DNA of 64,000 nucleotides from Photobacterium lutimaris (GCF_003025555.1 NZ_PYMH01000006.1:248001-312000), one strand, 5' to 3'. Positions 1 to 8,819 are shown, numbered from the stretch's first letter. The notes: generated by a model not told the origin, from the letters alone. A program made the numbers and translations.

Positions 1-1
1 A

Positions 2-460
2 ACAAAACGCTGGGTGGAAAAGCAGCTGATGCAAAGTATCAAGCTGGAAACCGTCAGGCTCAATGGCTCGGCACCGATTGCGACCCAGCAGTTTATTGAG
101 CAGGGTCAAGATATCCGTTACGCAAAATTATTGGCGTCCTTTGCTGAATTTTTGCGCCCGCCCTTTTTCGGTTTGTATGATGTTGCAGGGCTATGTACCA
201 AAGAAGGCCACCACAGCCTGAAATGGCTGAGCTACTTCCTTGTCGATTGCATGAAGTGGCAGCAGGGCGTGACGTCGCACTTGGTCCACAGTGAGTCACT
301 GCCTTTGGTTGAGCAGGCTGCCGGGGTAATGACACCCATGATCTTGCTTGAGCAAACTAGGCAGGCCAACAACCTCTACCAGAAATTGGAACGCCATCCG
401 GGGCTGAATACAGAGCTCTTGATTGTAGATTGGCTGACAGGCTTCATGAACCACCCATAG
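2..460 (+). CDS. holB: DNA polymerase III subunit delta' (C-terminal part)
   Basis: This is the 3' end of a gene whose start lies before the window; the open frame runs from base 2 to a TAG at 458-460. The visible 152 residues are mostly helical and match the C-terminal domain of HolB, the clamp-loader subunit that helps load the beta sliding clamp onto DNA. Features such as the LKWLSYFLVDCMKW stretch and the terminal LLIVDWL segment fit this domain. The catalytically dead AAA+ N-terminal part would lie upstream. The identification is strengthened by the following ycfH and ptsG genes, which have the same order in E. coli. A GTG at position 14 is an internal valine codon, not a start. Confidence 0.85.
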   Translation, partial: TKRWVEKQLMQSIKLETVRLNGSAPIATQQFIEQGQDIRYAKLLASFAEFLRPPFFGLYDVAGLCTKEGHHSLKWLSYFLVDCMKWQQGVTSHLVHSESLPLVEQAAGVMTPMILLEQTRQANNLYQKLERHPGLNTELLIVDWLTGFMNHP

Positions 461-511
461 TGCCTCAATGTAAGAGGTATCGTTAATGTATAGAATACTG
501 AGGAAAGAAAC

Positions 512-1291
512 GTGCTAGTTGATTCGCATTGTCACCTGGATAAATTGGATTACGAGCAACTTCATACAGGGATTGATGATGTGTTGGCCAAGGCAAAAGC
601 CCGAGGCATTGATTACTGCCTGTCGGTAGGCGTGACGCTGAAAAGCTTCCCAGCCATGATGGAGATGATTGCGCCGTACGACAACGTATTTGCATCATGC
701 GGTGTCCATCCGCTGGATATTGAAGAAGGCTTCGATTTCGATAAGCTCAAAGAGTTTGCCCAGCATGAGCGTGTCGTCGCTATAGGTGAGACCGGCCTTG
801 ACTACCACTATCAACCGGAGCTTGCTGAGCAGCAAAAAGAAATTTTCCGTCAACATGTGCGCTTGGCGGTTGAACTCAATAAGCCTCTTATTATTCATAC
901 CCGTATGGCGCGTGAAGATACCTTACAGATCTTACGTGAAGAAGGTGCTGAAAAGTGCGGTGGCGTGCTGCACTGCTTTACTGAGAGTCTAGAAATGGCT
1001 CAGGCGGCCATTGAGTTGGGTTTCTATATCTCTATCTCAGGTATTGTTACTTTCAACAAAGCCTCCGAGCTTAAGCATGTGGTTAGCCAGTTGCCACTAG
1101 AGCGCCTGTTGGTTGAAACGGATTCACCATACCTAGCTCCCATTCCTTACCGTGGTAAGCAAAATCAGCCTGCTTATGTGCGTGAAGTTGCTGAACATGT
1201 CGGCTTGCTAAAAGGTATCTCGGTAGAAGAAGTCGAACGGGTTACCACCAATAACTTCTTTACTCTTTTTTCGCAGGCGAAACAAAGGTAG
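512..1291 (+). CDS. ycfH: TatD-family metal-dependent hydrolase YcfH
   Basis: The 259-residue protein is the length expected for YcfH-type TatD hydrolases, which form a TIM barrel binding two divalent metals and act as DNases or phosphoesterases in the cytoplasm. Visible metal ligands are the HCH motif in VDSHCHLD near the N-terminus, the glutamate in GETGLDYH, the histidines in IIHTR and LHCFTE, and the aspartate in VETDSPYLAP. The start is GTG at 512, preceded by AGGAAA at a proper spacing. It lies 51 bp after holB, consistent with a shared operon, and is followed by a strong terminator. The exact physiological substrate of YcfH is not established. Confidence 0.93.
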   Translation: MLVDSHCHLDKLDYEQLHTGIDDVLAKAKARGIDYCLSVGVTLKSFPAMMEMIAPYDNVFASCGVHPLDIEEGFDFDKLKEFAQHERVVAIGETGLDYHYQPELAEQQKEIFRQHVRLAVELNKPLIIHTRMAREDTLQILREEGAEKCGGVLHCFTESLEMAQAAIELGFYISISGIVTFNKASELKHVVSQLPLERLLVETDSPYLAPIPYRGKQNQPAYVREVAEHVGLLKGISVEEVERVTTNNFFTLFSQAKQR

Positions 1292-1295
1292 GGAT

Positions 1296-1323
1296 AAAAA
1301 AGGAGCCTAGGCTCCTTTTTTTT
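1296..1323 (+). terminator. Rho-independent terminator after ycfH
   Basis: The sequence AAAAAGGAGCC is followed after two bases by its complement GGCTCCTTTTT and more T residues. This is a classic intrinsic terminator ending the holB-ycfH unit. Confidence 0.9.
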
Positions 1324-1745
1324 ATACTTTATGTTTCTTATCTATTCTATTCTCAAAAAATATCAACAAAACCTGCAAATAACCCCGAAAAACACTAATT
1401 AAAATTGATAATTAGCTTTGTAACGTAAAGTAACACAGCTTACATTACTGAAAGATAATTACAGTTTGTTGTAGGTGTTGTTTTTGGGAGTATTGTTGTT
1501 TTATTTCAGTTATTTATATTTATTTAGTGTGTTTAGTAGTCGAAATTTCAACTGTGATCTATATTGAGTTTTGAAATTATATTTCATGACGTATTGGTAA
1601 TTTTGACGACCATCAAGTTATATTTAACACCACATTTTATACTTAACCCGTATTAAAAATGACGGTCTCATCAGCAGATGGCTACGGGGGTAGGCCGCTG
1701 ATAAAGACTGAAAATCTAAATAAAACACTCACTCAGGAGCACATT
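1324..1745 (+). promoter_or_regulatory. AT-rich upstream region of ptsG
   Basis: These 422 bases hold no convincing gene. The region is AT-rich and must contain the ptsG promoter and leader. A TGTGA half-site at 1553-1557 could belong to a weak CRP site, but the second half is poor. The frame of ptsG stays open upstream to 1659, yet only the ATG at 1746 has a ribosome binding site. No Mlc operator could be assigned with confidence. Confidence 0.45.
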
Positions 1746-3176
1746 ATGTTTAAGAACCTTTTTGCGAACCTGCAAAAAGTCGGTAAGTCACTGATGCTGC
1801 CAGTATCAGTACTACCGGTTGCCGGTATCCTACTTGGCGTTGGCGCAGCTAACCTTGGCTTTATCCCAGAAATCGTATCCAACTTGATGGAACAGGCTGG
1901 TGGTTCAGTTTTCGGCCAAATGGCCCTTCTATTTGCTGTTGGTGTAGCACTAGGCTTTACTAACAACGACGGTGTTGCAGGTCTTGCTGCAATCGTTGGT
2001 TACGGCATCATGACAGCAACACTAAGCGTCATGGCTGGTGTGATGGGGGTTGAGTCAATCGACACTGGTGTACTAGGTGGTATCCTAGTCGGTGGTGTTG
2101 CGGCTTGGGCATTTAACCGTTTCTTCCGTATCCAACTTCCAGAATATCTAGGCTTCTTTGCTGGTAAGCGTGCAGTGCCTATCATCACTGGTTTCTCGGC
2201 TATCGGTCTTGGTATTATTCTTTCTATCGTATGGCCACCAATCGGTGCTGCTATCGGTGCATTCTCTGATTGGGCTGCTCACCAGAACCCAACAGTGGCA
2301 TTCGGTATCTACGGTATCGTTGAGCGTTCTCTAATCCCATTTGGTCTACACCACGTTTGGAACGTACCTTTCTTCTTCGAAGCGGGTACGTGTGTTAACG
2401 CTGCAGGCGAAACACAAAACGGCGTTCTAACTTGTTACCTGGTTGCTGATGAAGCATCTCGTATTGCTGGTAATGGCTTCGGTCAGCTAGCAGGCGGTTA
2501 CATGTTCAAGATGTTCGGTCTTCCAGCGGCTGCTATCGCGATTGCTCAGTGTGCTAAGCCTGAAAACCGTGCAAAAGTAATGGGTATCATGGTTTCTGCT
2601 GCACTGACTTCGTTCCTAACAGGTATTACTGAACCAATCGAATTCGCTTTCCTATTCGTTGCTCCAGTACTGTACGGAATCCACGCTCTACTAGCAGGTT
2701 CTGCATACGTTGTTGCAAACACTCTTGGTTTTGTACACGGCACGTCTTTCTCACACGGTCTAATCGACTTCCTAGTTCTGTCTGGTAACGCGCAGAAGAT
2801 GGGTCTAATGATTGGTGTTGGTCTAATTTACGCTGCAATCTACTACGTAGTATTCCGCACTGTAATCACCAAGCTTGACCTGAAAACACCTGGTCGTGAA
2901 GAAGAAGAAGCTGGCGATAGTGCTGCTGCTGAAGGTTCTGAGCTTGCGAAAGACCTAGTAACGGCTTTCGGTGGTAAAGATAACATCACAGGTCTTGACG
3001 CATGTATCACTCGTCTACGTGTTGCTGTAGCAAGCGTTGACAATGTTGACCAAGATCGTTTGAAGAAGCTAGGCGCAGCCGGTGTGGTTGTAGCTGGTGG
3101 CGGTGTTCAGGCTATCTTCGGTACTAAGTCTGACAACCTGAAATCAGACATGGATGAGTGGATTCGTAACAACTAA
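1746..3176 (+). CDS. ptsG: PTS glucose-specific transporter subunit IIBC
   Basis: The protein has 476 residues, close to the 477 of E. coli PtsG. The N-terminal IIC domain has many membrane segments and the family signature around the [14 protein letters not shown] stretch and the [15 protein letters not shown] loop. An acidic, alanine-rich linker leads to the C-terminal IIB domain, whose phosphocysteine is Cys420 in DACITRLRV. It takes phosphate from a separate EIIA (Crr) and phosphorylates glucose during uptake. The ATG at 1746 was chosen because CAGGAG precedes it by seven bases and the following residues, [19 protein letters not shown], match the family N-terminus. The gene uses strongly biased codons, as expected for high expression. 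Confidence 0.96.
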   Translation: MFKNLFANLQKVGKSLMLPVSVLPVAGILLGVGAANLGFIPEIVSNLMEQAGGSVFGQMALLFAVGVALGFTNNDGVAGLAAIVGYGIMTATLSVMAGVMGVESIDTGVLGGILVGGVAAWAFNRFFRIQLPEYLGFFAGKRAVPIITGFSAIGLGIILSIVWPPIGAAIGAFSDWAAHQNPTVAFGIYGIVERSLIPFGLHHVWNVPFFFEAGTCVNAAGETQNGVLTCYLVADEASRIAGNGFGQLAGGYMFKMFGLPAAAIAIAQCAKPENRAKVMGIMVSAALTSFLTGITEPIEFAFLFVAPVLYGIHALLAGSAYVVANTLGFVHGTSFSHGLIDFLVLSGNAQKMGLMIGVGLIYAAIYYVVFRTVITKLDLKTPGREEEEAGDSAAAEGSELAKDLVTAFGGKDNITGLDACITRLRVAVASVDNVDQDRLKKLGAAGVVVAGGGVQAIFGTKSDNLKSDMDEWIRNN

Positions 3177-3200
3177 TACGAATTACTGATTCAACAATCC

Positions 3201-3225
3201 AAAAGGGAGCTTCGGCTCCCTTTTT
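3201..3225 (+). terminator. Terminator after ptsG
   Basis: AAAAGGGAGC, a TTCG tetraloop and GCTCCCTTTTT form a stable hairpin with a T tract, 24 bases after the ptsG stop codon. Confidence 0.92.
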
Positions 3226-3497
3226 GTTTTTAAGAGCTTGGCGAGAGGCGCTAGGCTATGGGCTAGTGGTAAAGAGATCGGCGATGACGTTAAACTACAG
3301 GCTTGCAGTGAAGGGGCTTAGCCTAAAGCACATCGTTATTGGCTAGTGTTTAGGAGATAGGTGAGCAAGGATAGGCTGTGTTATATGAAGCATTGATAAG
3401 AGTAAAAGAGGATACCTTAAAATTAGGGTACCCTCATTTTGCTAATCAAGGAGCCGAATGAGTTGACGCAAAAATAGCTTTGCTTAAACTCTTTTAG

Positions 3498-3581
3498 CCA
3501 ATAGCCAATAGCCAATAGCCAATAGCCAATAGCCAATAGCCAATAGCCAATAGCCAATAGCCAATAGCCAATAGCCAATAG
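3498..3581. repeat. Tandem heptanucleotide repeat, 12 perfect copies of CCAATAG
   Basis: Twelve uninterrupted, identical copies of CCAATAG fill 84 bases, with a partial TAG just before and CC just after. The array sits in the intergenic space between the converging ptsG and lysO genes, 6 bases beyond the lysO stop codon. About 150 bases upstream, at 3337-3345, the inverted sequence TATTGGCTA occurs, so RNA from this region could fold onto the array. It is not part of any recognisable reading frame. The rest of 3226-3497 shows no gene. Confidence 0.97.
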
Positions 3582-3587
3582 CCGCTC

Positions 3588-4487
3588 TTACAACGATAAA
3601 AAGAACAGCATCAATATGGGTACCAATAGGCTGAGGATAAACCCGCTTACTATGGCGATTGGCACACAGCGTATGCCGCCGCAGTTCTGGATCACCGGCA
3701 GGGTGAAGTCCATGGCGGTTGCCCCGGCATAGCCAATAGCAGTACTCGGATAACGGTTGATCATCATCGGGATCAAACTTAAGGCAACCAGTTCGCGCAG
3801 TAGCTCATTGAGGAAGGCTGCGCCCCCCATGACCGGGCCAAGGTTGTCACCTATCAAGATACCCGCCAGTGAGTACCAGCCAAAGCCTGAAGCCATTGCC
3901 AAGCCTTGGTTGTAGGGTAGCTCAAGCAGCCACGCGGCAATCAAGCCTCCAAGTAAGGAGGTTGCAATAATTGTTAGCGCGATAATGATCCCTTTCTTGT
4001 TGAGCAGGATCTGTTTCAGCGTCATGCCGCTATTTCTGAGCTGGATACCGATCAAGAATAGCAATAGCAACAAAATCACTTCGCTGGCTTGATCGACCCA
4101 GCCCAACTCAATACCTGCGACTAAGCCGACAATTAATCCGCCAGCAACCACCACGATGAGCTTCATTGATTCTAAAATCATTTCGCGTAAGGGTAATGTT
4201 TGGTGACCATGTTCTGTTTCCGTTGGCATCAGCTTGTCTAGTAGCGGCAGGGCGAGCAGATTGCAGGCACTGATCACCGAGAAGAACACCAGGGTATAAG
4301 TGAGGATCTGGTTTAGATTTTGTCCAATATTGTCAAGGCCGGCTAAGCTGAGTCCCATAAGGGTTAGGATAACCAGAACTAACCTGCTGGTTTGGGTATT
4401 GATAAAGTCCAGTACTGCAGGCTTATTGACTGTGATTAAGTAGCCGATAATCAGCGGCAGGAAAATATAAAGCATGCCAGAGAACAT
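3588..4487 (-). CDS. lysO: LysO (YbjE/DUF340) family L-lysine exporter
   Basis: The 299-residue membrane protein matches the length of E. coli LysO, which exports L-lysine and toxic lysine analogues across the inner membrane. It is made almost entirely of hydrophobic segments, beginning MFSGMLYIFLPLIIGYLI. Typical of the family are the SGFGWYSLAGILIGDNLGPV region and the conserved GATAMDFTLPVIQNCGG segment. The frame is open for 27 codons further upstream, but the ATG at 4487 has AAAGGA at proper spacing on the minus strand and matches the family N-terminus. The gene stands alone, convergent with ptsG. In E. coli lysO is controlled by ArgP; no site or lysine riboswitch was recognised here. 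Confidence 0.88.
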   Translation of the reverse strand: MFSGMLYIFLPLIIGYLITVNKPAVLDFINTQTSRLVLVILTLMGLSLAGLDNIGQNLNQILTYTLVFFSVISACNLLALPLLDKLMPTETEHGHQTLPLREMILESMKLIVVVAGGLIVGLVAGIELGWVDQASEVILLLLLFLIGIQLRNSGMTLKQILLNKKGIIIALTIIATSLLGGLIAAWLLELPYNQGLAMASGFGWYSLAGILIGDNLGPVMGGAAFLNELLRELVALSLIPMMINRYPSTAIGYAGATAMDFTLPVIQNCGGIRCVPIAIVSGFILSLLVPILMLFFLSL

Positions 4488-4589
4488 ATTGGTCCTTTTT
4501 GGTCGAGGAGCATCAGACGGAATTATCCATAATCCCGTTATTATGTTGTTAGAAGTGATCAATATCACTCTTTTCAGCAGCTTATCAGG

Positions 4590-4625
4590 TTGGCTGAGAA
4601 TGGGTCAATATCCATTCTCAGCCAA
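4590..4625. terminator. Perfect 14-bp hairpin between the HDOD gene and lysO
   Basis: TTGGCTGAGAATGG and its exact complement CCATTCTCAGCCAA flank an 8-base loop. It lies 30 bases beyond the stop of the minus-strand HDOD gene and could stop its transcription, but neither strand has a clear T tract, so it may instead be an mRNA-stabilising hairpin. Confidence 0.55.
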
Positions 4626-4655
4626 TTAGTGTTGGTATAGCATGTTGTAGAGGAA

Positions 4656-5579
4656 TTACAGGCCGCTGTTGGTGATAACGGTCTTGAGGCGAAGGTTGAA
4701 TTCTTGAGCTGGTAGATTTGTTAGTTCATACATGACTTCGGCACCTGCAAGATCAAGTTCTACGTGATGTTCGCCAATCGCATCATCATTGCTTTTGTAC
4801 ATCAGAAGGTGGTGGGCCATGCGTGCAACATCAAGATAGCCGGTATCGTCGCTGCTTGCCGGGTAACAAAGAGATTGGTTGGTTGCAACTTCAAGGTAAT
4901 CATCGTCAAAGCCCCAGTGCTTAAGGATAACCTTGCTGGCTTCTTGGCAGCTGTGCTGGAAGACATATTTGGCGATATCGATATCGAGGTAGTTGCCGCT
5001 ATCTAGGTAGGACTGGTATTCATGGATCAGGCTAAATAGGCCTATATCGGCAAATAGCCCTGCCAGTAATGCTTTTTCTGGCTCAAGTTGCTTGGGAAAC
5101 TCTTCGTGATTGGCAAGATCATGGCTGATCAACGCCATGGTGGCTGCCAGTTGCCGTGAGCGTATGGCACTCTGCTTGAGAAGTTGGTTACACTCCTTGC
5201 TGAAGCGAGAGCGTAACTTTAGCTCCTCGATGGCCTTCGCGGTAATAATATCCCGGACTCTAAAAATGCCTAACCGACTGACTGCGTTATAGATATCATG
5301 ACAAATCACATTGCGACGGTTGAACATCATAGTGTTTGATATTTTGACAATATAAGCGGTGATACCGGGATCATCGATGAGCAGATCGGCAACATCCCGA
5401 ACAGTTGTTTCATCGTTATTGCACAGCTGTTGAAGCTTGCTAAGAACAGACGGGATAGGGGGAAGGATAAGCCGGTTTTTTTGAACGGCTGATTTAACTA
5501 GAGTGCAAAACTCTGACTCCAATCCCTTGATTATCTTGTTGTTTTCAGGTCTTAGCCAAAAAAAAGATACGTGAGTCAT
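4656..5579 (-). CDS. HDOD domain protein
   Basis: The 307-residue soluble protein contains an HDOD domain over roughly residues 35-235. The diagnostic start is LPPIPSVLSKLQQLCNN followed by the DVADLLIDDPGITAYIVKIS segment and the AVSRLGIFRVRDII helix. HDOD domains are degenerate HD domains without phosphohydrolase activity that act as scaffolds in signalling, motility and stress responses of Vibrio relatives. No second domain (EAL, GGDEF or receiver) is present. The ATG at 5579 lacks a strong ribosome binding site. Codons 5-8 contain a run of eight T residues, which could be prone to slippage. It is followed 98 bases upstream on the plus map by the Lon-domain gene in the same direction, so the two may be co-transcribed. 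Confidence 0.85.
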   Translation of the reverse strand: MTHVSFFWLRPENNKIIKGLESEFCTLVKSAVQKNRLILPPIPSVLSKLQQLCNNDETTVRDVADLLIDDPGITAYIVKISNTMMFNRRNVICHDIYNAVSRLGIFRVRDIITAKAIEELKLRSRFSKECNQLLKQSAIRSRQLAATMALISHDLANHEEFPKQLEPEKALLAGLFADIGLFSLIHEYQSYLDSGNYLDIDIAKYVFQHSCQEASKVILKHWGFDDDYLEVATNQSLCYPASSDDTGYLDVARMAHHLLMYKSNDDAIGEHHVELDLAGAEVMYELTNLPAQEFNLRLKTVITNSGL

Positions 5580-5677
5580 TACTGCATTACGAAAAGTTTA
5601 GACGCGACTATTCTATCGGGACTGGGAAGGGATAGATAGTAGCGATGGCATAAATACATTGCAGGATGTTTATCTGG

Positions 5678-6259
5678 CTAAATTTCAGGCGAGTTGAAAA
5701 GCTTATGCAGAAAGCGGATGGTCAACTTAGCATTATCCTGCGTGATCAGTAGCTGCTTGTAGTGCACCTCAAGCGGAAGCACTTCAATCCAGCGTTGGCA
5801 TACCCAGGATATATCGTCCCAGTGTGGCGATGGGTATAGGGCTGCGATCTCCGGCATGGAGTGAAAGAAGAATTTTAGTTTTTCAACCAGTTCGTTATCT
5901 TTGATCCTTAGCGGCTCACTGTCCCAGTTTGGGTATCGGGTACAGTCCCCTTTCATCAAGCCGTCATGCTCGAGGTGAATATCATGGATACGTATTTTCT
6001 GAGTCCCTTCTACCACTATAGATAATAAGCCGGATTCCAGCTGATCAAAGTTGATGATGTTGCATTGGGTTGCAATGGCTGGAATGTGTTTTAGCTCGTT
6101 ATCGACTTCTGATTCGTTGATCATACACACCGCAAAAGGAGGATCTTGAGCCAACGCCTCCTTTAGCATTCTCATAAATCGATTTTCTATCAGAGTCAAT
6201 GAGGCCCTGCCACCTGGCAGTATATGGACACTTGATGGATAAAGGGCGATTTCATTCAT
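5678..6259 (-). CDS. Stand-alone Lon substrate-binding (N-terminal) domain protein
   Basis: This 193-residue protein resembles only the N-terminal LAN/LON domain (PF02190) of Lon protease: it begins with IALYPSSVHILPGG, which corresponds to the LPLF-VLPGG pattern, and contains the FAVCMINE and LLSIVVEGTQKIRI strands typical of the domain. There is no ATPase or protease part. Such proteins are common in Vibrio and relatives; the family is thought to bind proteins or peptides, but no specific function is established. The start ATG at 6259 is plausible, preceded by a weak AGG-containing site. It is transcribed towards the HDOD gene. Confidence 0.85.
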   Translation of the reverse strand: MNEIALYPSSVHILPGGRASLTLIENRFMRMLKEALAQDPPFAVCMINESEVDNELKHIPAIATQCNIINFDQLESGLLSIVVEGTQKIRIHDIHLEHDGLMKGDCTRYPNWDSEPLRIKDNELVEKLKFFFHSMPEIAALYPSPHWDDISWVCQRWIEVLPLEVHYKQLLITQDNAKLTIRFLHKLFNSPEI

Positions 6260-6536
6260 GATGTTGCCTAATAAGGATACTCGAGGCGTGCATGACTACG
6301 ATAAGAATAAAGATAGTGTCTACTGTATATTTTGGGATGTACGTTCAACTTTCACTATAAAAAAATACGGTCGAATTTGCCCCAATGTGCTTATTTTTCG
6401 CTCCGTAATATGTTTGATTTCTCACTTTTAAGTGTTCATTGTTTCATATGTGGAGATTATTTTTGTGCTGTGTCAAAGTCAATTTAATGACGCTATATAG
6501 TGCGGCGATTCAGGAAAAATAAGCCATTAACGATTA

Positions 6537-7139
6537 ATGGGAGATAAAATTTTGCTAGGGTTCAAGGAAGAGATATTTAATTATTTACGCGAATTTGGCG
6601 GGTTTGAGAAACGTTCCATGTTCGGTGGTACAGGCATCTTCATCAAGAATGCGATGTACGCCATCATCACCGATAAGGCTATATTCCTTCGGGGGGGGAG
6701 TAATCTCGACCAACATTTTACGTTACTCGGTTGCGAAAAATTCAGGCACATTAAACGCAGCACCACTGCGGTTGTAAACTATTACGACATTACTCATATC
6801 TACCAAACAAATGCAGAGACTTGTTCGAGCCTGGTCAAGGAATCAATTACCATCTCGGCGTCTGATAAAAGTTATAAAATGTCAGATAAAAGCAAGAGAA
6901 TTAGGGACCTACCAAATATGCGCTTGACGTTGGAGCGGATGGTGAAAAAAGCCGGTGTCCCAGATGTTAGTAGTTTCGTTTCGCTGGGAGCCGTGGAGGT
7001 TTTTCGTAAAGTCCGACAGAGCCATGGTAAGGATCTTGATCTAAAGCTGCTATGGATGTTTGCCGGAGCTATTGATGGCTGCCACTGGACATTGCTGAAA
7101 GAGGAGCAGAAGCAGCGCTTATTACGCGATGTTGAATAA
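6537..7139 (+). CDS. TfoX/Sxy family regulator, TfoY-like
   Basis: The 200-residue protein has the TfoX N-terminal domain, marked by RSMFGGTGIF near residue 26, and a C-terminal TfoX domain containing DLPNMRLTLERMVKKAGV and LLWMFAGAIDGCHW. In Vibrio the two paralogues TfoX and TfoY control competence, type VI secretion and motility. The segments FLRGGSNLD, LGCEKFRHIK and VVNYYDIT resemble TfoY more than TfoX from memory, so I favour TfoY. The ATG at 6537 fits the family N-terminus although its ribosome binding site is weak. The c-di-GMP riboswitch that precedes V. cholerae tfoY was looked for upstream and not found. A terminator follows. Confidence 0.85.
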   Translation: MGDKILLGFKEEIFNYLREFGGFEKRSMFGGTGIFIKNAMYAIITDKAIFLRGGSNLDQHFTLLGCEKFRHIKRSTTAVVNYYDITHIYQTNAETCSSLVKESITISASDKSYKMSDKSKRIRDLPNMRLTLERMVKKAGVPDVSSFVSLGAVEVFRKVRQSHGKDLDLKLLWMFAGAIDGCHWTLLKEEQKQRLLRDVE

Positions 7140-7164
7140 GTGGTAACTGTTAATTTGATTTGAT

Positions 7165-7195
7165 AAAAAAGCCACTTCAAACAGTAGTGGCTTTT
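7165..7195 (+). terminator. Terminator after the tfoY-like gene
   Basis: AAAAAAGCCACT and AGTGGCTTTT form a hairpin with a loop of about nine bases and a T tract, 25 bases after the stop codon. Confidence 0.85.
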
Positions 7196-7199
7196 GTCC

Positions 7200-7250
7200 A
7201 TATACCAATAAGAGGCTCTGGAGGAGGAATCTCACTACATTTAGGTATAT
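7200..7250. repeat. Possible small inverted-repeat element
   Basis: ATATACC at the left and GGTATAT at the right bound a 51-base segment, with AA/TT bases continuing the symmetry. The ends resemble those of the element at 29694-29767 but match less well. It lies just upstream of the LysR gene. Confidence 0.3.
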
Positions 7251-7284
7251 CATGTCCAGATAACTCCATGTTGTTTAAAGATAT

Positions 7285-8187
7285 ATGCGACTACCACGTT
7301 TGACTGGACCGGTGTTGTCCGGGCTCCACTGCTTTCTTATTGCAGCCGATCAGATGAGCTTTACTCGTGCGGCGGAGATATTATGCCTGACGCAAAGTGC
7401 GGTCAGTCATAAGATCAAAAACCTGGAAGAGTCTCTAGGCGTTAAGCTGTTTATCCGCCAGCCAAGAAAGCTTACATTGACCGATGAGGGCAAGCGATTA
7501 AAGGAAGTTCTGGCACTCAATTTTGGTGATATAGCGAATGAACTGAGAGACTTGCGTACTCTTGAGCTCAGTGGTGACCTCAACGTATCGGTGCCACCAA
7601 CCTTTGCCCAGCGTTGGCTGTTACCACGCCTTAGTAGCTTCTTGGAAAAATACCCGGCACTCCGTTTCCATTTACGGACCCGAAATGAGCTGGTGGACTT
7701 CCATACGGAGTCTTTTGATTGTGCCATCTATTTTGGAAACGGCAAATACACCGGGCTGCATGTGGTCAAGCTGATGGACGAAAGCATGGTACCCGTTTGT
7801 AGTCATGACTATGCTGAGCAGCACGGCTTATACGGTAACCCCGCCAAATTAATGTCCTGTATGCTGCTGCATGATGCCGCACCATGGGCAAGGGCAGGAA
7901 AAAATGATGAGTGGCAATACTGGGCGCAGCAGAATGGCGTTGTTCTACCGGAGGCCGGTTGTACCTTTGATCGGGCTGACTTGGCGCTGCAGGCGGCAGA
8001 GCGGGGGATTGGTGTGGCTATTGGGCGGGCATCATTTATTGCCGAGCAACTAGAATCCGGACGTTTGGTGACACCTTTTACGCTTCCGGTACCTTCTCCA
8101 CAAAACTATTTCTTGGTGTGCCGTAATGAGATGGCGACGTCACCGCGGGTAAAAGCGTTTATTGATTGGTTGGGTGAAGTGCAGTAG
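7285..8187 (+). CDS. LysR-family regulator, DsdC-like
   Basis: The 300-residue protein has a LysR winged helix at the N-terminus, with MSFTRAAEILCLTQSAVSHK as the recognition region, and a substrate-binding domain. Several stretches follow E. coli DsdC, the D-serine-responsive activator: SGDLNVSVPPTFAQRWLLP, the DCAIYFGNG segment, and LLHDAAPW followed by DEWQYWAQQ. This suggests a DsdC/GcvA-type regulator. However, no dsdA or dsdX lies next to it, so its target is not known. The ATG at 7285 has only a weak ribosome binding site; no better start exists nearby. It ends at a bidirectional terminator shared with the following minus-strand gene. Confidence 0.85.
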   Translation: MRLPRLTGPVLSGLHCFLIAADQMSFTRAAEILCLTQSAVSHKIKNLEESLGVKLFIRQPRKLTLTDEGKRLKEVLALNFGDIANELRDLRTLELSGDLNVSVPPTFAQRWLLPRLSSFLEKYPALRFHLRTRNELVDFHTESFDCAIYFGNGKYTGLHVVKLMDESMVPVCSHDYAEQHGLYGNPAKLMSCMLLHDAAPWARAGKNDEWQYWAQQNGVVLPEAGCTFDRADLALQAAERGIGVAIGRASFIAEQLESGRLVTPFTLPVPSPQNYFLVCRNEMATSPRVKAFIDWLGEVQ

Positions 8188-8213
8188 TCGTGTATACCGC
8201 TAACACTTACAAT

Positions 8214-8245
8214 AACAAACGCCCTGCGTGAGCAGGGCGTTTGTT
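8214..8245. terminator. Bidirectional terminator between the LysR and barrel genes
   Basis: AACAAACGCCCTGC, a GTGA loop and GCAGGGCGTTTGTT form a 14-bp perfect stem between two converging genes, suitable for stopping transcription from both sides. Confidence 0.88.
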
Positions 8246-8270
8246 ATCTGCATGTTTCTACCTGAGAAGG

Positions 8271-8819
8271 TTAGAACTTGAATCGCGTCGACAGCATGAC
8301 TTGATCGCCGTAAAGCTCGTTGAAGCGACCGGTAACGCCAACAGAGAATAGTTCTGTTGCGTGGAAGCGGCCGTAGACACTGCCGATGACTTCTTCGTAC
8401 TCGTCAATGTTAAGGTGACCGATAGTACCGCCAACTTCTAGCTGTGGACCCAACCATTGGCGAACACCCAAGTTCACTTCTACGCCAAACTGACCACTAG
8501 AGCTTTTTAGAGAGCTTTTGTTTTTAGCATAGCGCGCTTTCAATTCACCCGTGATATCTGCCCAGTTATTCACAGGAGCGTGAAAACCAACACCAAAAGA
8601 AGAATCCCAGTCACTTTCGAACTCAGTATCAATAGTACCCGTGACGTGAGCATTTGGGTGGATTGATGTGCTGAAGCCAGCACCGTAAGTCAGCGGGCTA
8701 ACACCAATACGCGCTTCAGCATAGTCGTAGCTGAAATTGCTCATAGTCGGTTGGGCACTCGCCTGAGCTGCTGTCACTGATGCCAGGACAAGACCTGAAG
8801 CAATTAGAATTTTACGCAT
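8271..8819 (-). CDS. Small outer-membrane beta-barrel protein
   Basis: The 182-residue precursor begins with a signal peptide (MRKILIASGLVLASVTAAQA, cleavage likely after AQA). The mature part of about 160 residues shows alternating hydrophobic strands and ends in phenylalanine (MLSTRFKF), as expected for an outer-membrane barrel recognised by BamA. The size would fit an eight-stranded barrel of the OmpA/OmpW/PagP-like class. No specific family was recognised. The frame opens with a TTG at 8834, but the ATG at 8819 places the signal peptide correctly. It is transcribed alone between ldhA and a bidirectional terminator. Confidence 0.7.
   Translation of the reverse strand: MRKILIASGLVLASVTAAQASAQPTMSNFSYDYAEARIGVSPLTYGAGFSTSIHPNAHVTGTIDTEFESDWDSSFGVGFHAPVNNWADITGELKARYAKNKSSLKSSSGQFGVEVNLGVRQWLGPQLEVGGTIGHLNIDEYEEVIGSVYGRFHATELFSVGVTGRFNELYGDQVMLSTRFKF

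Noticed and set aside
1659..1745. 29-residue N-terminal extension of ptsG
   Set aside because: The family begins at MFKNLF and only the ATG at 1746 has a ribosome binding site.
3498..3581. CRISPR array
   Set aside because: The repeats are seven bases with no spacers, a simple tandem repeat, not a CRISPR.
4488..4589. Lysine riboswitch upstream of lysO
   Set aside because: Only about 100 bases separate the hairpin from the start and they show no lysine-aptamer features.
6260..6536. c-di-GMP riboswitch in front of the tfoY-like gene
   Set aside because: No GEMM core or characteristic paired elements could be seen; only AT-rich sequence and short hairpins are present.
7285..8187. dsdC proper of a D-serine operon
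   Set aside because: The sequence is DsdC-like, but no dsdA or dsdX lies beside it, so the name was not applied.
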